Positions 12,529-26,641 of a DNA stretch of 64,000 nucleotides are shown one piece after another (within the stretch, counting starts at the first letter, position 1; the number at the start of each line of letters is the position of its first letter). The position numbers and the translations under genes are program-made. A model generated the notes under the pieces. It was not told the DNA's origin, searched no databases, and worked only from the letters and a program-made list of their open reading frames with translations. Source of the DNA: Cryptomeria japonica (lineage: Eukaryota; Streptophyta; Pinopsida; Cupressales; Cupressaceae); NCBI RefSeq assembly GCF_030272615.1, contig NC_081414.1, forward strand, positions 337,384,502 through 337,448,501. The letters run 5' to 3'.

Positions 12529-12715
12529 TCTACAAAAAACCTACAAAATTATTGGAGAAAACACTACAAACTCAAAGCATTAAGCACCAATACAACCTTT
12601 GGATGAGATTCCCCTTAGAGACCCTATAGACCATTACCTTTGAGCCTCAATCTACTTGGTGTATCAGACTTATAGATCCCTCTTCATTTATCTATCAACC
12701 TCTAAATACATACAA
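12529..12715. repeat. 187-bp flank, left copy, repeated beyond the gap
   Basis: This segment (TCTACAAAAAACCTAC...AATACATACAA) ends at the gap and reappears at 13216-13402 directly after it. The two differ only by a one-base change in an A-run and one missing G. This is the pattern of two contig ends that overlap but were not merged. Confidence 0.9.
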
Positions 12716-13215
12716 NNNNNNNNNNNNNNNNNNNNNNNNNNNNNNNNNNNNNNNNNNNNNNNNNNNNNNNNNNNNNNNNNNNNNNNNNNNNNNNNNNNNN
12801 NNNNNNNNNNNNNNNNNNNNNNNNNNNNNNNNNNNNNNNNNNNNNNNNNNNNNNNNNNNNNNNNNNNNNNNNNNNNNNNNNNNNNNNNNNNNNNNNNNNN
12901 NNNNNNNNNNNNNNNNNNNNNNNNNNNNNNNNNNNNNNNNNNNNNNNNNNNNNNNNNNNNNNNNNNNNNNNNNNNNNNNNNNNNNNNNNNNNNNNNNNNN
13001 NNNNNNNNNNNNNNNNNNNNNNNNNNNNNNNNNNNNNNNNNNNNNNNNNNNNNNNNNNNNNNNNNNNNNNNNNNNNNNNNNNNNNNNNNNNNNNNNNNNN
13101 NNNNNNNNNNNNNNNNNNNNNNNNNNNNNNNNNNNNNNNNNNNNNNNNNNNNNNNNNNNNNNNNNNNNNNNNNNNNNNNNNNNNNNNNNNNNNNNNNNNN
13201 NNNNNNNNNNNNNNN
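12716..13215. other. Assembly gap of exactly 500 N
   Basis: A round-number run of N is a scaffolding gap of unknown true size. The apparent 195-codon frame crossing it is an artefact. Confidence 0.98.
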
Positions 13216-13402
13216 TCTACAAAAAAACCTACAAAATTATTGAGAAAACACTACAAACTCAAAGCATTAAGCACCAATACAACCTTTGGATGAGATTCCC
13301 CTTAGAGACCCTATAGACCATTACCTTTGAGCCTCAATCTACTTGGTGTATCAGACTTATAGATCCCTCTTCATTTATCTATCAACCTCTAAATACATAC
13401 AA
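13216..13402. repeat. 187-bp flank, right copy
   Basis: Second copy of 12529-12715, starting at the first base after the gap. Homopolymer-length differences are typical of long-read consensus error, so the true genome may hold this segment only once. Confidence 0.9.
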
Positions 13403-13823
13403 CATCAGCTAGTTAGAATGAGAGAAAGATAGAATGCCAAAAGTGTGAAATAACCTCCAAATATATATAGGAGAAACCCCTCATGAAACTCACTTGTAAA
13501 ATAAATGAAACATCATCAATTTCCCTCTAAAGAGGCTCCCATTATGATCATTGAGTTTCCCACTATTGAGTTTCTCCCAAAATCTTCGTCCATTTGTAAC
13601 TATCATTTCTTGTTTGAGACTCTTTACTACATGAATCGAAAGGACACACATCCCAATATCCCAAAGGGAAAAATTTAATATTAATTTATGATAATTTTTA
13701 ACTATTCCCTCACCAAACGGGCCTCATAAATAATTCCCATAACCCATCCTTTTGATTTTTACCTAAAAATGAGTTGTTATTCCCACTATGACTATCTGTC
13801 ATTAATCCCTCCTAAGTTGGCTC

Positions 13824-13824
13824 C

Positions 13825-13858
<34 letters not shown>
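13824..13858. repeat. (AAT)n microsatellite
   Basis: About eleven ATA/AAT units in an AT-rich context. Confidence 0.9.
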
Positions 13859-13860
<2 letters not shown>

Positions 13861-14495
13861 TTAATTAATTTATTTTCCCAAATTATGTAAATTACATTGG
13901 GAGGGGATAATATTAAATAAGTAATCTTTCACAATTTATCTCATCATAGTGGACTTACTATTTTTGGCTGATGGGGAATTACTATATTTAGTAAGTGGTT
14001 AATTTTAGAAAAAGGGACATGACAATTTATCCCTCCCTTTCTTTCCCTCTCCATCTCTATCTCACCCTCCCTCCTTACTTCCATCTCTCCCTCCCACCCC
14101 AATTCTCTCTCTCCATTGTCTAGGTCAACACCTTTTCCTACCACCCTCTCTCCCCCCCCCTCTAGGTCTATCACCTCTCTATCAATCCCCTCTCCAGTTC
14201 TCTCCATCCCTCTCCATGTGTCTCTCCCTCTCCCCTTAGCCGTCTCCCTTTATGAATTCTCTCCTCTTCTCTCTCCCCTCACCTCTTTATTTCCTCCTTC
14301 TCTTTAAGTCTCTCACTTCCTCCATGTCTACCTCTCCCTCCATCCCATCTTACTCCTCTCTCTCTTTCTCTTTTGTATATCCTTCTCTCCCTCCCTCCCC
14401 TCTATAGCTCTCTCTCTATTTATTCCCTTTTCCATCTTTATCTCTGCCTCCCTCCTTACATCCATCTCTCTCTTCCTCTCAAACCACTCACTTGT

Positions 14496-14530
<35 letters not shown>

Positions 14531-14537
14531 ATCTCTA

Positions 14538-14646
<109 letters not shown>

Positions 14647-15754
14647 GTTTTCTAGGTCATCACCTCTCCCTTGCACCCTATCTCTCTCTCCTATCTAGGT
14701 TTATCCATCCCTCTCCACCTATCTACCTCTACATCTATGTTTCATTATCCACTTCTATCTACTCCCCTCTATCTCTCACCCCTAGGTATCTCACTCCATG
14801 TCTACCTCTCCCTTCATCCATTCTTACTTTCTCTCTTTATTCTTGTCTCTCCTCTTCTCCCTCTCTCTCCTCTCCTAGGTCTCTCCCTTTCTTCCCCTCT
14901 CCCCTCTCCCTCTCCCCCCTCCTTATTCCCATCTCTCTCTCCCTACCAAGCCATACTTTCATTCTCTCTCTCCATTTTATAGGTCATCACCTTTCCCTCC
15001 TACTCTCTCTCATCTCTTTAAGTTTCTCCCTACCTCCCTCTCCACCTCTCTACCTCTCCATAAATGTCTCATTACCCACATATCTCACCTCTCTCTCCCC
15101 CTCTAGTTCTATCACCTCTCTATTTGTCCCCTCTATATTTCCTTCCCCTTTTACCCTTCTCACTTTATGCAGTCTCTCATTCTCTTCTCTATCTCCTCCT
15201 TCACTAGGTATCACTCCCTCCATGTATACCTCTCCATCCATCCCTTCTTACTCCTTTGTCTTTCTCTTTGTTCTTTTATCTCTCCTCCTCTCTCTCCCTC
15301 CCCTCTTTAGGTCTCTTCCTCCATTTTATCCCCTCTCCCCCTCTATCTCCCCCTCCCTCCTTACCCACATCTCTTTCTTCCTCCCCCACTCTCTCTTATC
15401 ATCTCTCTATTGTCTATGTCATCACCTTACTTTCCCAACCTCTCTCTCCCCTCTCTAGGTTTCTTCCATCCTCCCTCTCCATCCATGTCTTATTAACCAC
15501 CCCTCTCTATCCCACTCTATATATCTCACCCCTCTCTCTCCCAATCTGTGTCTCTCATCTCTATCACCTCTTTATCTATCCCCTCTCTAGTTATCTCCCT
15601 TCCCTCTTACCCCTCTCCCTTTATGAACTCTCTCATTATATTCTCTATCTCGCCTCACCTCTCTATCTCCTTCCCTAGGTATCTCACTCTCTCCATGTCT
15701 ACCCCTCCCACCATCCCTTCTTACTCCTCTCTCTCTCATAGTTATTTTGCATTT

Positions 15755-17887
<2,133 letters not shown>

Positions 17888-17915
17888 TGTATGGTGGTGG
17901 AAATAATAAGGTTCG

Positions 17916-18436
17916 TGTTAGAACATAATGTTATTAGGGGTAACACACTTATAACATTTATATATTGTTCTAATATAAGGTTATAAAACCTTGTATATAA
18001 TATATGTTTTATAAGCATATCCTATTTGAAATAATTATAATCTAATAACTATTAGATTATCAATTATTTATGAATGGGGGTTATTGAAAAGGTGTGACTA
18101 GTGAAGCCACCCTTCCTCCTATATTTAAGGAAGTTCCCTCTCATTTGAGAGGTGTGTGAATTTGGAGATTTATAGTGAGTTGTATCACTCTGCACAAGAG
18201 GTATTATTGGTCATGTGAAATTATTGGAGGATTTTACCTAGGCTTATGTCTATTTTAGTATAGACTATATTTCGTAAGTGTTTTAATAAAATGATTCTTT
18301 ATGGGGTTTTTTACCCGAAAGGGTTTTCCCCATGTATATCTTGTGTAATGTGTACTTTTAAGCATATATGATTCTCATCTTATTTATTTATATCTTGTTT
18401 ATAACGATTAGTATCCTAAGATCCTAAAATCTAACA
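17916..18436 (+). mobile_element. Copia 5' LTR (521 bp)
   Basis: Begins TGTTAGAACATAATG and ends CTAACA, followed at once by an exact initiator-Met primer-binding site. That marks it as a 5' LTR of a plus-strand copia element. A second copy of the same LTR ends at 38309 without a primer-binding site. No gag or pol is recognisable directly downstream. Confidence 0.88.
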
Positions 18437-18448
18437 TGGTATCAGAGT
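18437..18448 (+). other. Primer-binding site, perfect copia type
   Basis: TGGTATCAGAGT directly follows the LTR end CTAACA. It matches the plant copia initiator-Met-tRNA site and fixes the element direction as plus. Confidence 0.9.
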
Positions 18449-19059
18449 AGGCTATACTAATCATTTTTATAGGTTATATTGAAAAATACATTGAATTTGA
18501 TGGAAATCTCTTTTGTAAATTCTTACAATCCATGCCACAAATCTTGGTAAGTGGCATAATTGTTTATCAAGCTAATTATTTTTTAGAAATAAATGCATCA
18601 TATATTACATTAGTTGAGTGACATGATTATAACGATACCTTCTCAAAAAAAAAAGAGACTAGCATTTGATATTGCACCTCAAGAGGTAATGATTTGATAT
18701 ATTTTTCAAAAAAAGCTTAATTTATAAAAGAATAGGCTTTTTCCTTGTTAAATTAGGAAATATACTCATACAAAGTTATATTTTATATATTTAAGAGGAA
18801 AAACAATAGAATTTACTTTCATCATCCTTGATTATCATCATGTCAATCTAAAATCACCAAGATAGGAGGACATTAAATGATCTCCAATATTATTTAATTA
18901 TAAAAATTTATCAATTTTTTTTGAAGATGAACATCCCTTCTTTCTATTGAAAGATAATTGCTTAATATAATATTAACAAATTTCTTGATAAACTAGTCTA
19001 AAAAAACAGATTTAAAAATATTATATATTTAAAAAAAAAAAATCTTTCATAATCTTAAT

Positions 19060-19995
19060 CATAGATGGCACACTTGGCGAGTGACAAAAACTCGCCGAGT
19101 TTTTGGACCTGGCGAGTAGTAATGACTTCTACTCGCCAGGAAAACTCGCCGAGTTTTTGCCAAAAACTCGCCGAGTTTTTGGCGAGTTTTTGTCAAAAAC
19201 TCGGCGAGTTTTAAAGAAAAACTCGCCTGGGTTAGCATAACAGCAAAAAAGGGCCAAAAATACATGCATTTTTTGTTTTTCTATATGGTTTTGGGCTGAG
19301 AAGGGGGACACTCACTTGGAAGGGCCACCCTGAGAGCCCACTATGCCCTCAAGTAATCGCCGAGTTTTTTGGTCTGTCCGTCAAGATTCATATATGGAAT
19401 ATAACATTTAAGTATAAGTTATACTTTAAGTTATATTCCATATATACTGTCAGGATGTTTGAGAGTGGTTTCGGACCTCCAGGAGTTATAATGCAAAATC
19501 TAGTTTTTGGAGGATTCTTCAATTTTCCAGACTTAGTCAAATTTCAGGATCCTTCGGCGATGCCCCTTGACCCCAACTTTGAGTTGAAAGTTTGAAACTA
19601 TGAGTATGAAATTATGAATGATGAAATTTCAAATATGATGAAAGTTTGAAAGTAGTTTTATCTAGAGCTGGGGAGAGGAAGTTGTATTTACTTTTGGTTT
19701 TACAAAAACTATTTACTATTTTGCTTCCAGCCATCAGCATTTCTCATGAGGATGCGATTTTGTAGACACTTTGCAATCAAATATATCTAGAATCAGCTTG
19801 TTTCTTTTGTGTTATCATTTATTGACTCATTGGATGCATCTTCTCATTAAATTTTGCAAAAAAAATGCATTTTTTATTAAAATTAAGCGTGTTTTTACAT
19901 TGCCGAGTTTTTCGCCGAGTTTTTCCCGAGTTTTCGCCGAGTTTTTTTCTCAGGGGCTTGGCGAGTCGAGCCGAGTCGCGAGTAGTTCAACTATG
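19060..19995. mobile_element. Non-autonomous hAT-type DNA transposon (936 bp)
   Basis: A perfect 8-bp direct repeat ATCTTAAT flanks the element (19052-19059 and 19996-20003), the target-duplication size of hAT transposons. The ends are inverted: CATAGATG on the left and CATAGTTG on the right (complement). Both ends carry many copies of a subterminal palindromic word ACTCGCCGAGTTTTTG (19075-19240 and 19900-19970), as expected for transposase-binding repeats. There is no transposase frame; the 68- and 90-codon frames here only translate the subterminal repeats. Confidence 0.82.
19390..19445. repeat. 56-nt near-perfect hairpin inside the hAT element
   Basis: TATATGGAATATAAC (19391-19405) pairs with 19430-19444, and the centre AAGTATA..TATACTT pairs as well, leaving only a small internal loop and a 3-nt tip. 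Confidence 0.8.
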
Positions 19996-20003
19996 ATCTT
20001 AAT

Positions 20004-23000
20004 GATCCATAAATATATAGATATTATTATTATTCAACATTAAAAAATAAAAAAGACCTTATGCATGTGTATTCATGCATACATATGACTGATATTATAG
20101 AAAAAAGCTAATATTTTCACGTACCACATCAAGAGGTATATCTTTTCCTAACCGGTGTTGGCCTACTTCATGTATCCGTTCACTCGTGAAGGCATCCAAG
20201 ATCTTCAAACATCCAAGGCTTTAAGTGGGGGCTTTTCAGCCTGGAAAGTCTATTTTAGTGTCAAAAATGTGTCAGACTCCTTGTTTGGTTGCTTCTTCCT
20301 TATGACTAAGCAGCTAAAACATAGCAAACCAACTATTAGCCTAGATTTGTTGCCACATTTCGATTGGTGTGGTTGTTTTTGGGCAAAGGAAATCATATTC
20401 AAGATGATCTATTCTTGCTCCTCTATCTACCGCCACTAGGGTTTTATTTGTTGAATCAATGAATTGCTTGATTTAAATACTTGTTGTTGGCATATTTACA
20501 TGTTTATCTTTGTGTTTCTCTACATTCAATTTGGAGATTCATGGGCATATCAAGATTTTAGGTATTTAGATGCAAATTTATCATGGACAACTCAATAATG
20601 AAATTCCAATTTAGTTTTTAATCATGAGTATTAAATTAGAATGATCGATAAAGCTTTTCTTTACACACTTGATTTTGTATGTCATTAAGTTAAATAACTT
20701 GAATTGAAATCTTCCTATAGATCAAATACATGAGCGGGGGTAACTTTCAAATAGAGGATCCTCTAAGTACACTGTAGAGGAAGATGAGTAGTAGCCTACT
20801 TAGAGTAGAATTGCCATGCAAATAGTATATAGTTGATGAGGTAGAATTAATAATTTTAGGAATAGAATGTGAGACAAATTTTTGGTGTGGGATTCATGTG
20901 GAGTACAGCTTTACATAGTCAAAAATAACTAAAAGAGAAAAACCCTGAAGATAGAGTGTGGAGATATAAAATTTGATTTTTTATTTATTAATCTACCTTA
21001 GAATGAAGTTATGAAACTAATCCAGTACATACTACATCAATGTTAGGACTAATCATAGTAAAGTTCTTGAAAGAAAAAGTGAAAACCCAAACATTGATGT
21101 TGTTTGGTTGTACACTCAAACTTGATCAATCACAATTTGTCTATGAGAAAAATTATCAATCTAAAAATAAAAAGTCTCAGTAGAAGTCACGTAAAATTGT
21201 AAACTATAAACCAAAAAAAAATTATTTTCAAAGATGAAGGTTTCGATCACAAGCATTCACACAATTAAACCCATTTTAAAATGAATTAGTCATATGAACT
21301 TGACAATTGGTAGAAGCACAAACTATAGACATTCATAGGTAAGATGTGTTTCAACATTGTGTAACTCGTTGAAAATTGGTGGTTGGATAAACTTACCATA
21401 TCCTCTATAGGAAGATCATATCAGATGACCAATAGACATCTCAACTTGTTGGACAAGAGATTAGTACAAACTATATAAGCTGCCAGTTGGTTAATGACAA
21501 ATAGTCCAATGAAAAATGGCAGCCCAACAAATTTAGCAACTATTTTGTTTCTTTTTCTACAATTTGACCAATAGACATTCTTAGCTTATTGGATAGATAA
21601 AAAACCATGGATCTAACTGGGTCCAGGAAATAAGAGATTAATACAAACTATATAGTCTCCAGTTGGTTAATGACAAACGGTCCAATGAAAAATGGCAACC
21701 CAACAAATTTAGCAACTGTTTTGTTTCTTTGTATATGCGTAAGGAAGGGCTAGATGAATAGTTGTCTCAGAACTCGATTGCAATTTCCAATCAATAATAT
21801 ACAAAAGATTGAGGCTCCCTCAAAATAATGTATAGATTTCATATCATAACAGATTAAGCCTATATGAAAATACTACATAATCTCTTGCAGCCCTGTCTCA
21901 ATTTTATCATGCTGAAACGAGAATTGATTATTGGAGTCTTTTTTCGAGTCTTCATTTATTATGCATTTATTACTTACTAGCACAAGTTTGCAAGTGCATG
22001 TATTGAAACAGAGGACTTGAACATCATTAATTGAACCTTTTACTGCAATTTTGCATGTTTATTACTAACATCTTTGTTGTATGAACACCCTCAGCTGCAT
22101 GCACATTTTGGTGAAGTTGACTATGTTAAGTGTTGTATAAAAACATTTAACCAACTAATTACTATTCAAACCTTGAATATAATGGGCTGACCAATTTACA
22201 TAGTAAATAATTGTGTTAGATTCATTAACTAGATCTAGTAGTCTCCCATGTTTAACAATGTGCATTTGTTGCATAAGAAGAATCTACTTACTTATTTACT
22301 GATTTCATTTACAATGAGAAATATGAGACAAACAAACAAATTGAAGTCGATTCATATGCAAGAATTTACTAGAAGGAAATCAAGTGAGATATCCAATGAA
22401 TCACTAGTGCTCTCTTGTATAATAAGAGCATCATTGTTGTGGCACAATGCTTCTCCACATAGTATTTTTGTGTTTTAAGGAGAAAATTCTAATTTTGAAT
22501 GTATATATAATAGAGAATAATTGATTCCATATGTATCATACATTCCTTTGAAATTCAAACTACAATAAAATACAATTACATATGCTTAATTTGACTCTTT
22601 GATGATAGTATGGTCCATTTTCTTGTCATTCCTCATGTCTTATTCTCATCTTATGTTGTGCCTCTATCTGGTTGGTATCACTATTTTCTCGTCTATGTTG
22701 GATGGCATTCTTCATTCACATATACCATACCAAACAACAAATTGAAATAATTCAATTAAATAATTTGTACTAAACTTGATCCATAGTAGGACCTTCTAAG
22801 AATGTAAATTCATTTTTATTACATCTTGTAGTTTCTTATCCAAAGTTCATGAGGATAATCAATATGTGCTCAATGGCCCACATTGAGATATCAACATGCA
22901 ATCAATTAAATATGTGACATTGTGATTGTTGTAAATCACTTAAAACTTCTAGTGTTTTTTGGAGATAAGAGATTTGGTGTTCTTTTTTTATTTTATCCAT

Positions 23001-23560
23001 TTTTTAATCACACTATGATAGATAAATCACCTTATATTGATTATTACAATGGGTGGCTATCGCCCCGATAAATTGTCTAGGGAGAAAACTTGGAAAGGAT
23101 AGCTCACCCGTTGCTTAATTTTTTTATGGACTATTACTATATGTAGTAGTATGTCCATTTTTCTTTTAAACAAGACAGCTAATTATGGATGTTTATGCTT
23201 ATGAAAATATTTGTTGATCTTCTTTATACTAATCATTAGACTATATTTTAAATTTATGAGGAATATTATATATGATCTTTTGGAAATGACAAATTCATAA
23301 TATTATGTTTTTCTTTGCACAAAGAATCAAGTTTTACTATGTTTTTGATTAAGTTAAAAACATGTTTTTAAGGGACTCGAAACCCTGTACAAAGCAAGTT
23401 TAATAGGAAGGGCTTGAAACCCATAACTAAAAATATTCAAGATTATCCACAAAACAAAGTTGAACAAAGACGAGATGGATCAAAGCCAAGAAAGGGGAAT
23501 CTAGTCAGATGGACCCCTCCAAAAAGAAAAACTACCTGACAAATAAGAACATATGCATGG
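20004..23560. other. Non-coding AT-rich DNA
   Basis: A 94-codon frame at 20155-20439 has no recognised domain and I do not call it a gene. The only structure seen is the tandem duplication at 21430-21735. Confidence 0.4.
21430..21735. repeat. Tandem duplication (about 140-165-bp unit)
   Basis: Both copies (about 21430-21565 and 21572-21735) contain CCAATAGACAT, GAGATTA(G/A)TACAAACTATATA, CCAGTTGGTTAATGACAAA and CCCAACAAATTTAGCAACT. The second copy has an extra 25-30-bp segment. Confidence 0.8.
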
Positions 23561-23849
23561 AAAGTCTACATGCAGTTCGAACAACAGGTACCCCCAACCA
23601 AGAGCAACCAGGCAACATTAGCACTTCCCTTTGGATCCCTTCTTTTAGGATCTAAGGGTCATATCAAAAAAAGGAGAAGACCTTTTAGAATGTTAAATGC
23701 TTTTAACCGAAATCCAGTCTTCTTCAACCTTAGTAGCCTTAGCTTGCCAAACCAGCAAATCCAACCCAGGAAACCCAACATCTAAGCAAATCAAATTTTA
23801 CTATGTTACTAACTATATCAATCACTAATACATTTGGACTAGATTTCCA

Positions 23850-24190
23850 ACTAAGGTTTCCGACGGAGAAGGTATATTGTGGCCAAATTTGATTTTTTTT
23901 TGAAAAAATGCCCACATTCGTCGTAATTCCGATGGAAATTTCCCATTTGGTTTCGACAAAGAAGGCATTAGCAATGAGAATTTTCTTTTTTTCAAAAAAG
24001 TGCTCGAGTTCATCGTAATTCTGACGACAACGACCATTAAAAAAAGAAGAAGAGGGGAATTCATTTGTGCATTGCAATCCCGCGTAGGCGTCCGTGGTGA
24101 CTTCAACCCCCAAGAACATCAAACCCATGTCGAAGGCATTTGTGGCGTTGCTTGCAATCCCACGCAGGAGGTAGATTCAAATTGCCCTAG
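23850..24190. repeat. CpG-bearing direct repeats (transposon-end-like)
   Basis: Two direct copies of a unit with a T-run, GAAAAAA/CAAAAAAG, then TCGTCGTAATTCCGATGG or TCATCGTAATTCTGACGAC (about 23895-23940 and 23980-24030). A second pair shares TTGCAATCCC(G/A)CG(T/C)AGG (24073 and 24152). CpG words are rare in the flanking DNA. The TCGTCGGAATT-like word also occurs in the CpG-rich block at 35270-35740. Confidence 0.5.
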
Positions 24191-24248
24191 TTTTTAATTT
24201 CATGTTGCAAAAAATATGCATGTGGTGGTTAATTGCCCTATTTTAATC

Positions 24249-25150
24249 TCATAAAACCATAGAACTGTGATTGAGGAGTGAGCGTTCAATTTTGTAGTAG
24301 CAATCCCTTCCTCCTGTATACGCGTGTGTCGATTGTTCACATGAGATCACATCTCTTTGCGGCATTGTATCAAACAATTCACGAGCCTTGTCCATGTTTC
24401 CACATTTTTCATTCATGTCAAGCAGGGCATTTGCAAGTACAACACCTAACAAAATTCCTCTATCTGTTATGCTTTGATGGATGTCCATACCCTGTTCCAA
24501 ATCTCCCATTTTTGCACAGGCAGGGAGGATGCTGGGAAAGGTTGTGGAATTTGGCTTTATGCCTTCCAATTTCATTTGCTTGAAAGTGTCTAAAGCCTTT
24601 TCGACAAATCCATTTTGTGCATATCCAACAATCGTTGCAGTCCACGAGACAACATTTCTTTCAGGCATTCTATCAAATAATTCACGTGCCTTGTCTATGC
24701 TTCCACATTTTGCATACATGTCTACCAGGGCAGTTGCAACTACAACATCTGACAAAATTCCTCTATCCTTTATGCTTCGATGAATGTCCATACCTTATTC
24801 CAAATCTCCCATTTTGGCATAGGCAGGGAGGATAGTAGCAATGGTCGCGGAATTTGGCTTTACACCTGCCGATTGCATTTGCTTGAAAGTTTCTAAAGCC
24901 TTCTCAACAAATCCATTTTGTGCATATCCGGCAATCATTGCAGTCCAGGAAACCACATTTCTTTGAGGCAATCCATCAAACAGTTCCCATGCCTTGTCTA
25001 TGCTTCCACATTTTGCATACATGCTAACAGAGTAGTTGCAACTACATCTAACAAAATTCCTCTATCTTTTATGCTTTGATGGATGTCCATACCCTATTCC
25101 AAAGCTCCTATTTTGGCACAAGCTGGGAGTACGCTGGCAAACGTAACTAA
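24249..25150 (-). pseudogene. PPR protein (PLS class) pseudogene
   Basis: Three PLS triplets of about 101 residues each (303-bp DNA period) read right to left, with MYAKCGSIDKA(W/R)ELFD, (R/Q)NVVSWTA and AGYAQNGF-type repeats. The family are plant organelle RNA-binding proteins. It starts in mid-repeat (LPACAKIGALE) and lacks any E or DYW domain. The end is replaced by an unrelated tail after residue pattern RDVIS. In-frame stops lie at 24795-24797 (TAA) and 25094-25096 (TAG), both at the codon that is CAG in the surviving repeat. A small deletion shifts frame near 25020-25060. The longest open piece is 180 codons. Confidence 0.9.
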
Positions 25151-26395
25151 AGAAATGCAATGATCAGCTCCAAAGACATCGAACCACTACTAACAAAACC
25201 GAGAGTCTAAAATATGATAGGGAATAGTGTGAGTTGTCTTGAAATAAAATATTTTATTTTCAATTTCAACTAAAACATAATTACTCAGCCATTTAATGTT
25301 ATTAATAAGTGTTTAATTTATGAAAGAGATAAATGGTTGGCCACAAGTACATGAGTTACTAAATGCACACAAATAAGTGAATTTGATATTCAAAACTATC
25401 TACAATAAATTTAATTCTTGTCCATTAGTCATTTATGTTTGCAATAAGCATCTTTCTTTGTTTTTCTTAATCTTTATTCATAGTTATGTGCACATTTCAC
25501 ATTCTATTATTAGGATATCAATTGCTATGGCTGAACACTAGCATGATGTTTGTGTTGTGATATAGATGCGTGGAAACATAATTATGGGATTGTTATATCA
25601 TAGAGATCATAAATCTAGATATCGCATATTAGTTCTAGCTCTTCTTGGATTGAGTCTAAAGTTGACATACAGTCATAAAGCCATTATTAGCAGATCTATC
25701 CATTTCTAGTAAAGACAATTGAGAAAGTCATTTTGATATTGAGAGTTTCTTATCTATTTACCTATTGATCATTATTAAGCCATAATATTTAGGTCTATTT
25801 ATCTCTCTTGCAAAACCTTTGTAAGTGTCCTTGATTGTCCCTACTACTCACTCTTCAATGAAATAGTGGAGTTCTAAAGATTTGTTGCACAAGATGGTGT
25901 TGAACGTATCAACAAGGCTAGCATGGAAGGCATGTTCAAGCTTCCACTTGTACAACTTACAACAAATGATTTGTTGATAAAAGAAATTCTTGAAATAGGG
26001 ATACAATCAAAAGACAAGTAAGTACATACAAACCTCCTCAGTTGAAAGTAAAATCTGTGTATAAAAAGAGTACATTGAATCCCAATCCATAAACACAATA
26101 GAGATACCGATGGAGATTTAATTGGATGTAGCATGTCGCACCAAAGTTGTTAGAGTATGCTAAGCTAGTACATAATGTTTCCTAAAGCCACATTAGTATT
26201 TTACCCAAATCATTATCTGCCAAAACTAACTATAGTAATCCTTTTGAGGATTCATTTCATGGTGCTAGATCTTCATTTAGTTCCACTTCTTGTTGGAGAA
26301 AAGAACAGTTATTTCTTGAGGTAGATGAATATCCCATCAACAAAGGACAAGACCCTTTCTAGAATATAACAAATTCTACTCCAACAAAAGATCAT
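25151..26395. other. Non-coding DNA with one doubtful exon-like frame
   Basis: A plus frame at 25878-26019 reads RFVAQDGVERINKASMEGMF and onward without stops, ending at a good donor sequence (AAGTAAGTAC). A second possible frame lies at 26233-26350. No family is recognised and no start codon is present. It may be a fragment of a gene or transposon; I do not call it a gene. Confidence 0.3.
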
Positions 26396-26399
26396 GGGG

Positions 26400-26640
26400 G
26401 TTTCACTAGAGATACTGAATAAGAGATAGACTTCTACTGCTGCATTAAAAGCATTGGCATGTTCTTCATTTATTGATGTAAACTCTTTGTGACGCCACCA
26501 CAACCAAAAAAGGTGTAAAAAGTTGTTTGCAATGCATGGGTTTTTAGGATTGTCCTTTGAGAAAACAGAATTAAAGTATGGAAGTAGGATCTGCCAGCTC
26601 CTAAGGGAATCTTGATAAAAAATAACTATAAAATATTTGG
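26400..26640 (-). pseudogene. Inverted fragment of CWC22 (MA3-domain end)
   Basis: The minus strand aligns with the plus-strand CWC22 copy at about 28135-28400. Shared blocks include AAAGGACAATCC, AAAGAGTTTAC, GAACATGCCAA/GAATATGCCAA and AATGCAGCAG in the same order. The translation keeps SKDNPKN and IANNF before a frameshift. It is more diverged than the adjacent plus-strand copy, so it is an older or faster-decaying piece, placed head to head with it. Confidence 0.75.
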
Positions 26641-26641
26641 G

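Larger units (their letters stand above)
12076..14030. other. Non-CT interval inside the satellite domain, with assembly gap
   Basis: Ordinary AT-rich DNA that interrupts the CT-rich domain. No gene is recognised. It includes the N gap at 12716-13215 and a duplicated flank. Confidence 0.6.

Noticed and set aside
12656-13243. 195-codon frame across the N gap
   Set aside because: Almost all residues are unknown because of the N run; not a gene.
17916-18436. 521-bp LTR and 340-bp LTR at 52326 as one family
   Set aside because: Only the TGTTAG/CTAACA ends are shared; the bodies do not align.
20155-20439. 94-codon plus frame
   Set aside because: No recognisable domain, no homologue I can name, and surrounding DNA is non-coding.
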